In this document: positions 55,826-64,000 of the stretch, piece after piece
How the letters are laid out: each line of letters opens with the position of its first letter
Numbering within the stretch: the stretch's first letter is position 1
Assembly (NCBI GenBank): GCA_964017065.1
Contig: OZ024783.1
Coordinates: 10,878,885-10,942,884, forward strand
Direction: 5' to 3'
Source of the DNA: Haliclona indistincta
Taxonomy: Eukaryota; Porifera; Demospongiae; Haplosclerida; Chalinidae
DNA: 64,000 bases
Program-made: the position numbers and the translations under genes
The notes under the pieces: model-generated
Seen by the model: the letters and a program-made list of their open reading frames with translations, nothing else
What the model was told of the DNA's origin: nothing
The model's database searches: none

Positions 55826-58800
55826 ATGGAGGTTGATACACTGAACAATATCGATGAATTGACTTGTCTTAACTCCTTCGTACTCGGAGATCACGAAAAA
55901 GCATTACAGCTCCTTCCTAGTCTGCGGCAACCTGCTGCTATACGGACACTGTGTGTTTGCTGCAACATTGATTCAGGTAGAAAGCTACGTACAGATGTCT
56001 CTTTACTTCATTTGGCTGCTTTTCATGGTTGGATGGAAATTGTAATCAGCCTAGTGAGCATGTATGACTGTAACACTCAGTGTCGTGATAGCTGGAAACA
56101 GACTCCATTACACTATGCTGCTTATGGTGGTAGCCTACAAGTAGTTGAGTATTTTATTAGTAGGCAACACTGTGATCCAAACAGTAGAGGAGAAAAGGGC
56201 AGAACTCCATTACACTATGCTAGTGACAGAGGTCACATAGACATAATCCAATATCTCATTACAAAAGCTGGTTGTCATCCAGGAATACTTGACAATAATA
56301 AAGATGCAGCAGTGCATTTTGCTTCTTTTAGTGGCCGTTTAAATGTAGTCAAGTACCTTATAGAAGAAATGAACTGTAATGCAAATTCTCCTGGGGTACT
56401 AGGCAGAACACCACTTCATCAAGCTTGTGACAAAGGTCATTTAGACATGATCAAGTATCTAATCACAGAACAAAATTGTAACCCCGTTTTACTAGACAAT
56501 AATGGTGACATGCCAATCCACATTGCTTGTCTTGGTGGACACTTGAATGTTGTCAAGTACCTTATCACTGAACAACGATGTGATCCAAACGTTAAGGGAA
56601 AATGTGGTGTGACAACGCTGCATAATGCTTGTGGCAACGGTAACATGGATATAATTCGATATCTCATGACAGAACAAGGTTGTGACCCAGCAGTTGAAGA
56701 CAATAGTGGTAACATGCCAATCCATATTGCTTGTCTTGGTGGACACTTGAATGTTGTTAAGTACCTTATCACTGAACAACGATGTGATCCAAACGTTAAG
56801 GGACTATTTGGTAGGACAACACTGCATAAAGCTTGTGACAAAGGTCACATGGATATAATTCGATACCTCATCACAGAACAAGGTTGTGACCCAGTAATAA
56901 AAGACAATGATGATGATATGCCAATCCATATTGCTTGTCTTGGTGGACACTTGAATGTTGTTAAGTACCTTATCACTGAACAACGATGTGATCCAAACGT
57001 TAAGGGAAAATTTGGTATGACAACGCTGCATAATGCTTGTGGCAACGGTAACATGGATATAATTCAATATCTCATCACAGAACAAGGTTGTGACCCAGCA
57101 GTTGAAGACAATAATGGTAACATGCCAATCCATATTGCTTGTCTTTGTGGACACTTGAATGTTGTTAAGTACCTTATCGCTGAACAACGATGTGATCCAA
57201 ACGTTAAGGGGAAATTTGGTATGACAACACTGCATAATGCTTGTGATAAAGGTCACATGGATATAATTCGATATCTCATGACAGAAGAAGGTTGTGACCC
57301 AGCAGTTGAAGACAATAATGGTAACATGCCAATCCATATTGCTTGTCTTGGTGGACACTTGAATATTGTTAAGTACCTTATCACTGAACAACGATGTGAT
57401 CCAAACGTTAAGGGAAAATTTGGTAGTACAACACTGCATAATGCTTGTGGCAACGGTAACATGGATATAATTCGATATCTGATCACAGAACAAGGTTGTG
57501 ACCCAGCAGTTGAAGACAATAATGGTAACATGCCAATCCATATTGCTTGTCTTTGTGGACACTTGAATGTTGTTAAGTACCTTATCGCTGAACAACGATG
57601 TGATCCAAACGTTAAGGGGAAATTTGGTATGACAACACTGCATAATGCTTGTGATAGAGGTCACATGGATATAATTCGATATCTCATGACAGAAGAAGGT
57701 TGTGACCCAGCAGTTGAAGACAATAATGGTAACATGCCAATCCATATTGCTTGTCTTGGTGGACACTTGAATGTTGTTAAGTACCTTATCACTGAACAAC
57801 GATGTGATCCAAACGTTAAGGGAAAATTTGGTAGTACAACACTGCATAATGCTTGTGGCAACGGTAACATGGATATAATTCGATATCTGATCACAGAACA
57901 AGGTTGTGACCCAGCAGTTGAAGACAATAATGGTAACATGCCAATCCATATTGCTTGTCTTTGTGGACACTTGAATGTTGTTAAGTACCTTATCGCTGAA
58001 CAACGATGTGATCCAAACGTTAAGGGGAAATTTGGTATGACAACACTGCATAATGCTTGTGATAGAGGTCACATGGATATAATTCGATATCTCATGACAG
58101 AAGAAGGTTGTGACCCAGCAGTTGAAGACAATAATGGTAACATGCCAATCCATATTGCTTGTCTTGGTGGACACTTGAATGTTGTTAAGTACCTTATCAC
58201 TGAACAACGATGTGATCCAAACGTTAAGGGAAAATTTGGTAGTACAACACTGCATAATGCTTGTGGCAACGGTAACATGGATATAATTCGATATCTGATC
58301 ACAGAACAAGGTTGTGACCCAGCAGTTGAAGACAATAATGGTAACATGCCAATCCATATTGCTTGTCTTTGTGGACACTTGAATGTTGTTAAGTACCTTA
58401 TCACTGAACAACGATGTGATCCAAACGTTAAGGGAAAATTTGGTATGACAACACTGCATAATGCTTGTGGCAAAGGTCACATGGATATAATTCGATATCT
58501 CATCACAGAACAAGGTTGTGACCCAGCAGTTGAAGACAATAATGGTAACATGCCAATCCATATTGCTTGTCTTTGTGGACACTTGAATGTTGTTAAGTAC
58601 CTTATCGCTGAACAACGATGTGATCCAAATGTTAAGGGAAAATATGGTATGACAACACTGCATAATGCTTGTGAAAAAGGTCACATGGATATAATTCAAT
58701 ATCTCATCACAAAACAAGGTTGTGACCCAGCAGTTGAAGACATTAATGGTAACATGCCAATCCATATTGCTTGTCTTTGTGGACACTTGAATGTTGTTAA

Positions 58801-61800
58801 GTACCTTATCGCTGAACAACGATGTGATCCAAACGTTAAGGGGAAATTTGGTATGACAACACTGCATAATGCTTGTGATAAAGGTCACATGGATATAATT
58901 CGATATCTCATGACAGAAGAAGGTTGTGACCCAGCAGTTGAAGACAATAATGGTAACATGCCAATCCATATTGCTTGTCTTGGTGGACACTTGAATGTTG
59001 TTAAGTACCTTATCACTGAACAACGATGTGATCCAAACGTTAAGGGAAAATTTGGTAGTACAACACTGCATAATGCTTGTGGCAACGGTAACATGGATAT
59101 AATTCGATATCTGATCACAGAACAAGGTTGTGACCCAGCAGTTGAAGACAATAATGGTAACATGCCAATCCATATTGCTTGTCTTTGTGGACACTTGAAT
59201 GTTGTTAAGTACCTTATCGCTGAACAACGATGTGATCCAAACGTTAAGGGGAAATTTGGTATGACAACACTGCATAATGCTTGTGATAGAGGTCACATGG
59301 ATATAATTCGATATCTCATGACAGAAGAAGGTTGTGACCCAGCAGTTGAAGACAATAATGGTAACATGCCAATCCATATTGCTTGTCTTGGTGGACACTT
59401 GAATGTTGTTAAGTACCTTATCACTGAACAACGATGTGATCCAAACGTTAAGGGAAAATTTGGTAGTACAACACTGCATAATGCTTGTGGCAACGGTAAC
59501 ATGGATATAATTCGATATCTGATCACAGAACAAGGTTGTGACCCAGCAGTTGAAGACAATAATGGTAACATGCCATTCCATATTGCTTGTCTTTGTGGAC
59601 ACTTGAATGTTGTTAAGTACCTTATCGCTGAACAACGATGTGATCCAAATGTTAAGGGAAAATATGGTATGACAACACTGCATAATGCTTGTGAAAAAGG
59701 TCACATGGATATAATTCAATATCTCATCACAGAACAAGGTTGTGACCCAGCAGTTGAAGACAATAATGGTAACATGCCAATCCATATTGCTTGTCTTGGT
59801 GGACACTTGAATGTTGTTAAGTACCTTATCGCTGAACAACGATGTGATCCAAATGTTAAGGGAAAATATGGTATGACAACACTGCATAATGCTTGTGAAA
59901 AAGGTCACATGGATATAATTCAATATCTCATCACAGAACAAGGTTGTGACCCAGCAGTTGAAGACAATAATGGTAACATGCCAATCCATATTGCTTGTCT
60001 TTGTGGACACTTGAATGTTGTTAAGTACCTTTTCGCTGAACAACGATGTGATCCGAACATTAAGGGGAAATTTGGTAGGACAACGCTGCATAATGCTTGT
60101 GACAAAGGTCACATGGATATAATTCGATATCTCATCACAGAACAAGGTTGTGACCCAGCAGTTAAAGACAATAATGGTACCATGCCAATCCATATTGCTT
60201 GTCTTTGTGGACACTTGAATGTTGTTAAGTACCTTATCACTGAACAACGATGTGATCCAAATGTTAAGGGAAAATTTGGTAGTACAACACTGCATAATGC
60301 TTGTGGCAACGGTAACATGGATATAATTCGATATCTGATCACAGAACAAGGTTGTGACCCAGCAGTTGAAGACAATAATGGTAACATGCCAATCCATATT
60401 GCTTGTCTTTGTGGACACTTGAATGTTGTTAAGTACCTTATCGCTGAACAACGATGTGATCCAAACGTTAAGGGGAAATTTGGTATGACAACACTGCATA
60501 ATGCTTGTGATAGAGGTCACATGGATATAATTCGATATCTCATGACAGAAGAAGGTTGTGACCCAGCAGTTGAAGACAATAATGGTAACATGCCAATCCA
60601 TATTGCTTGTCTTGGTGGACACTTGAATGTTGTTAAGTACCTTATCACTGAACAACGATGTGATCCAAACGTTAAGGGAAAATTTGGTAGTACAACACTG
60701 CATAATGCTTGTGGCAACGGTAACATGGATATAATTCGATATCTGATCACAGAACAAGGTTGTGACCCAGCAGTTGAAGACAATAATGGTAACATGCCAT
60801 TCCATATTGCTTGTCTTTGTGGACACTTGAATGTTGTTAAGTACCTTATCGCTGAACAACGATGTGATCCAAATGTTAAGGGAAAATATGGTATGACAAC
60901 ACTGCATAATGCTTGTGAAAAAGGTCACATGGATATAATTCAATATCTCATCACAGAACAAGGTTGTGACCCAGCAGTTGAAGACAATAATGGTAACATG
61001 CCAATCCATATTGCTTGTCTTGGTGGACACTTGAATGTTGTTAAGTACCTTATCGCTGAACAACGATGTGATCCAAATGTTAAGGGAAAATATGGTATGA
61101 CAACACTGCATAATGCTTGTGAAAAAGGTCACATGGATATAATTCAATATCTCATCACAGAACAAGGTTGTGACCCAGCAGTTGAAGACAATAATGGTAC
61201 CATGCCAATCCATATTGCTTGTCTTTGTGGACACTTGAATGTTGTTAAGTACCTTATCACTGAACAACGATGTGATCCAAACGTTAAGGGAAAATTTGGT
61301 AGTACAACACTGCATAATGCTTGTGGCAACGGTAACATGGATATAATTCGATATCTGATCACAGAACAAGGTTGTGACCCAGCAGTTGAAGACAATAATG
61401 GTAACATGCCATTCCATATTGCTTGTCTTTGTGGACACTTGAATGTTGTTAAGTACCTTATCGCTGAACAACGATGTGATCCAAATGTTAAGGGAAAATA
61501 TGGTATGACAACACTGCATAATGCTTGTGAAAAAGGTCACATGGATATAATTCAATATCTCATCACAGAACAAGGTTGTGACCCAGCAGTTGAAGACAAT
61601 AATGGTAACATGCCAATCCATATTGCTTGTCTTGGTGGACACTTGAATGTTGTTAAGTACCTTATCGCTGAACAACGATGTGATCCAAATGTTAAGGGAA
61701 AATATGGTATGACAACACTGCATAATGCTTGTGAAAAAGGTCACATGGATATAATTCAATATCTCATCACAGAACAAGGTTGTGACCCAGCAGTTGAAGA

Positions 61801-64000
61801 CAATAATGGTACCATGCCAATCCATATTGCTTGTCTTTGTGGACACTTGAATGTTGTTAAGTACCTTATCACTGAACAACGATGTGATCCAAACATTAAA
61901 GGAGCAAGTGGCAGAACGGCATTGCATTATGTTTGTTGCACTGGTCATATTGACATAATTCAGTATTTAATCTCGAAACAAGGTTCCAATCCAGCTATTA
62001 CAGATGATATGTTTAAAACACCATTGCATATGGCGTGTAACTATGGCCATGTAGATGTGGTTCAATTGATTTTACAGGATAGAAGAGTAGATGCGTTGAG
62101 TATGGACAAATTTGATAAGAGTCCAGTAGATTATGTTTATTTCAGTAAAAACTGCTATCAGTTATTGAAACTTTTTGTACCACTTCTAAAGTCACGTGAG
62201 GATTTTCCCATTCATTTATTTACAAAAGTTGTTCTTACTGGAAACAGTGGAGCAGGAAAAAGTTCTCTAGCCAAAGTGATTGCTGAGCAAGACACAGTGA
62301 GCCTCTCTCGTCAAAGTGATGCAGATTTCACAAGAAACAGCATTCATTGTCTTCATTATAGAATAGAGTCTGAAGTGGAGACTCTCACTGCTGGTATAGA
62401 TTCCTATATTGTTAAGAGTGAAACTATTGGTAACTTTGTGCTGTATGACTTGGCAGGTCACTCAGAGTACTACTTTAGTCAAAGTGTTATTATGGAGACT
62501 GTGATACAGAAGACACCAGCCATCTTTATTGATCTAGTTGACCTTAGCAAAAGTGAAGAAGAGATAGCACAAGCTATTCATCACTGGCTCACCTTCATTG
62601 AAAGTACAACATCTAAAACTCAAGAAAAATCGTGTGTTTTGATTGTTGGTAGTCATACTGATCTTCTTACTGAACAACAGGTGATAACAAAGACCACATT
62701 AGTGAAAGACCTTGTTGACAGGCGAATAAAAAAGCAAAGATATGAAGGGTTTGTAGGAATGGATTGCCGTGTGGTCACTGATAAAATTACAAATGAGTTT
62801 TTTCCTCACCTTTTAAATTTTCATACTACCATATCTGCTTATTCTCAACCTGTGAGTGTCTACTGCCATGAGTTGTATGCATTTCTTCAAACAAAACTAG
62901 AGAAGACAGCTTGCCAGCTACATGATCTTGTCTCCTTTCTTACTGCTGAAGAAGATTCACTTGTACCTTCAGATGTACCTATCCTCAGTGAATTGCTGGA
63001 TGACCTGAGTGGTAAAGGTGTTATTATCTACCTGAAGAATGAGCAGTGCCTAGAGAAGAGCTGGGTGGTTGTGAAGAGAGAGATCATATTGAAGGATGTT
63101 AATGGAGAGTTGTTTAAACCAAAGTATTTTAAAGGATTTCATCCAATTGCCAGCAGTACTGGTATAATCCGTATGTCATCTCTTGCAGAGCTCTTTCCTC
63201 AGTATGATCCAGAAATGTTAGTAGAGCTCATGGTCAGGCTGGAGTTCTGCCATCCTGTGAATTTGTCTAATATCAAAACTAACCTCCGACCAATAGAACA
63301 CATTTCTGAAAGCATGAAGAATCTTTTACTCTTTTTTCCGTCGCTACTAGATGCTAAGCGACCACAAACTCTTATTACTGGAGCAAAGCAAGACAGATTT
63401 GGATGGTGCCTCGGTTGCAAGGACTATGAGTATGAATTTCTCACTAGTCGATTTCTTCATATTCTCCTTCTCCGTCTAGCCTATACCTTCCCTCTGCCTA
63501 GTGAGAAGTACACTAAGACTCATAATTTTCACGAGATTGAACAAAATTGTTCAGTGTGGCTAAACGGTATCTCATGGAACAATGAAGAAGGTATCACAAC
63601 AGTAGTGGAGGTTATTCAGCAAAAGCGTTGGGTGGTAGTGACTATGTATTACAACAAGGACACGACCAGACCAGTGGAGTACAGCAAGCATCGCAGTGAT
63701 GTGATCAGACTGATTCTAAAGCTTCAGAAGGAACTAGCTCCAGACTTAGAAACGTTTGAGTGTCTCATCTCACCCTCTTTACTTCAAAGATGGCCATTAG
63801 ATGATCTTCCCGGGTCAGACCTGTTTCCTATCAAGAATGTAGCCAACTGTGTTCTACGTAATAAACCATTTGTACTCAGTTGTGATGGTGGTCATGAGCT
63901 ACTAACTCATGATGCCGTGCCCTTTGAGCCATATCATACTTTAAGTGTTCCTTCTGTGTGTGAACTAATGGACAGCAGCATTAGTGACCAACCAGTCCCT
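55826..64000 (+). CDS. Ankyrin-Roc-COR-(Death) receptor-like protein, gene 2 (3' end beyond the window)
   Basis: From the ATG at 55826 (context ACCATGG, as in gene 1) the frame is open to the window edge, 2,725 codons, equivalent to exon 1 of gene 1 up to about its base 10943. About 60 ankyrin repeats fill residues ~65-2115. The Roc P-loop GNSGAGKSS is at residue 2139, followed by DLAGHSEYY and GSHTD, then the COR-like region. The Death-domain exons should follow outside the window. The start-to-P-loop distance exceeds that of gene 1 by exactly 3,264 bp. The N-terminal 150 codons and the post-array part are about 90-95% identical to gene 1 in DNA. The role is inferred as for gene 1. The opposite strand shows a 1,714-codon open frame, an artefact of the repeats. 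Confidence 0.9.
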   Translation, partial: MEVDTLNNIDELTCLNSFVLGDHEKALQLLPSLRQPAAIRTLCVCCNIDSGRKLRTDVSLLHLAAFHGWMEIVISLVSMYDCNTQCRDSWKQTPLHYAAYGGSLQVVEYFISRQHCDPNSRGEKGRTPLHYASDRGHIDIIQYLITKAGCHPGILDNNKDAAVHFASFSGRLNVVKYLIEEMNCNANSPGVLGRTPLHQACDKGHLDMIKYLITEQNCNPVLLDNNGDMPIHIACLGGHLNVVKYLITEQRCDPNVKGKCGVTTLHNACGNGNMDIIRYLMTEQGCDPAVEDNSGNMPIHIACLGGHLNVVKYLITEQRCDPNVKGLFGRTTLHKACDKGHMDIIRYLITEQGCDPVIKDNDDDMPIHIACLGGHLNVVKYLITEQRCDPNVKGKFGMTTLHNACGNGNMDIIQYLITEQGCDPAVEDNNGNMPIHIACLCGHLNVVKYLIAEQRCDPNVKGKFGMTTLHNACDKGHMDIIRYLMTEEGCDPAVEDNNGNMPIHIACLGGHLNIVKYLITEQRCDPNVKGKFGSTTLHNACGNGNMDIIRYLITEQGCDPAVEDNNGNMPIHIACLCGHLNVVKYLIAEQRCDPNVKGKFGMTTLHNACDRGHMDIIRYLMTEEGCDPAVEDNNGNMPIHIACLGGHLNVVKYLITEQRCDPNVKGKFGSTTLHNACGNGNMDIIRYLITEQGCDPAVEDNNGNMPIHIACLCGHLNVVKYLIAEQRCDPNVKGKFGMTTLHNACDRGHMDIIRYLMTEEGCDPAVEDNNGNMPIHIACLGGHLNVVKYLITEQRCDPNVKGKFGSTTLHNACGNGNMDIIRYLITEQGCDPAVEDNNGNMPIHIACLCGHLNVVKYLITEQRCDPNVKGKFGMTTLHNACGKGHMDIIRYLITEQGCDPAVEDNNGNMPIHIACLCGHLNVVKYLIAEQRCDPNVKGKYGMTTLHNACEKGHMDIIQYLITKQGCDPAVEDINGNMPIHIACLCGHLNVVKYLIAEQRCDPNVKGKFGMTTLHNACDKGHMDIIRYLMTEEGCDPAVEDNNGNMPIHIACLGGHLNVVKYLITEQRCDPNVKGKFGSTTLHNACGNGNMDIIRYLITEQGCDPAVEDNNGNMPIHIACLCGHLNVVKYLIAEQRCDPNVKGKFGMTTLHNACDRGHMDIIRYLMTEEGCDPAVEDNNGNMPIHIACLGGHLNVVKYLITEQRCDPNVKGKFGSTTLHNACGNGNMDIIRYLITEQGCDPAVEDNNGNMPFHIACLCGHLNVVKYLIAEQRCDPNVKGKYGMTTLHNACEKGHMDIIQYLITEQGCDPAVEDNNGNMPIHIACLGGHLNVVKYLIAEQRCDPNVKGKYGMTTLHNACEKGHMDIIQYLITEQGCDPAVEDNNGNMPIHIACLCGHLNVVKYLFAEQRCDPNIKGKFGRTTLHNACDKGHMDIIRYLITEQGCDPAVKDNNGTMPIHIACLCGHLNVVKYLITEQRCDPNVKGKFGSTTLHNACGNGNMDIIRYLITEQGCDPAVEDNNGNMPIHIACLCGHLNVVKYLIAEQRCDPNVKGKFGMTTLHNACDRGHMDIIRYLMTEEGCDPAVEDNNGNMPIHIACLGGHLNVVKYLITEQRCDPNVKGKFGSTTLHNACGNGNMDIIRYLITEQGCDPAVEDNNGNMPFHIACLCGHLNVVKYLIAEQRCDPNVKGKYGMTTLHNACEKGHMDIIQYLITEQGCDPAVEDNNGNMPIHIACLGGHLNVVKYLIAEQRCDPNVKGKYGMTTLHNACEKGHMDIIQYLITEQGCDPAVEDNNGTMPIHIACLCGHLNVVKYLITEQRCDPNVKGKFGSTTLHNACGNGNMDIIRYLITEQGCDPAVEDNNGNMPFHIACLCGHLNVVKYLIAEQRCDPNVKGKYGMTTLHNACEKGHMDIIQYLITEQGCDPAVEDNNGNMPIHIACLGGHLNVVKYLIAEQRCDPNVKGKYGMTTLHNACEKGHMDIIQYLITEQGCDPAVEDNNGTMPIHIACLCGHLNVVKYLITEQRCDPNIKGASGRTALHYVCCTGHIDIIQYLISKQGSNPAITDDMFKTPLHMACNYGHVDVVQLILQDRRVDALSMDKFDKSPVDYVYFSKNCYQLLKLFVPLLKSREDFPIHLFTKVVLTGNSGAGKSSLAKVIAEQDTVSLSRQSDADFTRNSIHCLHYRIESEVETLTAGIDSYIVKSETIGNFVLYDLAGHSEYYFSQSVIMETVIQKTPAIFIDLVDLSKSEEEIAQAIHHWLTFIESTTSKTQEKSCVLIVGSHTDLLTEQQVITKTTLVKDLVDRRIKKQRYEGFVGMDCRVVTDKITNEFFPHLLNFHTTISAYSQPVSVYCHELYAFLQTKLEKTACQLHDLVSFLTAEEDSLVPSDVPILSELLDDLSGKGVIIYLKNEQCLEKSWVVVKREIILKDVNGELFKPKYFKGFHPIASSTGIIRMSSLAELFPQYDPEMLVELMVRLEFCHPVNLSNIKTNLRPIEHISESMKNLLLFFPSLLDAKRPQTLITGAKQDRFGWCLGCKDYEYEFLTSRFLHILLLRLAYTFPLPSEKYTKTHNFHEIEQNCSVWLNGISWNNEEGITTVVEVIQQKRWVVVTMYYNKDTTRPVEYSKHRSDVIRLILKLQKELAPDLETFECLISPSLLQRWPLDDLPGSDLFPIKNVANCVLRNKPFVLSCDGGHELLTHDAVPFEPYHTLSVPSVCELMDSSISDQPVP
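56189..62002 (+). repeat. In-frame 102-bp ankyrin repeat array of gene 2
   Basis: Fifty-seven repeats of exactly 102 bp lie between GGA at 56189 and the repeat beginning at 61901. Higher-order 408-bp units (four repeats) recur with almost no change, for example starting near 57253, 57661 and 58069, again at 58885 and 59293, and at 60109 and 60517. The first five or six repeats are more diverged than the rest. Confidence 0.95.

Noticed and set aside
56804..61948. A 1,714-codon open frame on the minus strand
   Set aside because: It is antisense to the gene 2 ankyrin array. A 102-bp repeat (a multiple of three) without a stop in that frame stays open for any length. The peptide has no family resemblance, and smaller antisense frames over gene 1 (6468-8993) have the same cause.

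Overview
The window is animal nuclear DNA, most likely from a sponge or another early-branching invertebrate. The evidence is split genes with GT/AG introns, an ATM kinase gene, ankyrin-Roc-COR-Death receptors of a kind known from sponges and cnidarians, and dense non-LTR, LTR and miniature inverted-repeat elements. The species assignment is inference. There is one short assembly gap (34338-34360).

Layout. (1) 1-6.0 kb: gene-free DNA full of dispersed repeats, ending in a 5' flank that recurs further right. (2) 6.03-11.7 kb (+): receptor gene 1, with about 28 ankyrin repeats, a Roc GTPase, a COR-like region and a C-terminal Death domain in small 3' exons. (3) 14.6-16.9 kb (-): a small unidentified ORF, a scrambled pseudogene and its intact parent, a CmcI-type methyltransferase-fold enzyme. 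(4) 17.15-18.44 kb: a nearly perfect 1.3 kb palindromic hAT-like element. (5) 18.7-29.5 kb (-): 28 phase-consistent exons encoding the C-terminal 1,469 residues of ATM (FAT, PI3K-like kinase, FATC). The N-terminal exons are not in the window. (6) 29.5-42.6 kb: a short secreted protein, two 5'-truncated non-LTR retrotransposons, several MITEs, an acidic Ser-rich first exon, and a large foldback element with a second element inserted into it. (7) 42.6-55.8 kb: a second copy of the 5' flank of gene 1, inflated from about 2.5 kb to 13 kb by nested insertions. These include a Tc1/mariner-type MITE, two TIR elements sharing a terminal core, an element with a tRNA-like core, and a defective gypsy-type LTR retrotransposon. 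(8) 55.8 kb to the edge (+): receptor gene 2, a direct-orientation paralogue with about 60 ankyrin repeats, cut by the window end.

The main biological signal is the receptor pair. Outside the ankyrin array the two genes have equal spacing from start codon to P-loop. Inside it they differ by exactly 3,264 bp, which is 32 repeats of 102 bp or eight 408-bp higher-order units. The repeats are nearly identical in DNA, and both genes end (gene 2 by inference) in a Death-domain signalling module. This looks like a fast-changing recognition array attached to a constant GTPase/Death effector, plausibly innate immunity or cell-death control. Because one paralogue's flank lacks insertions present in the other, the pair also provides empty sites that define the ends of several transposons precisely.
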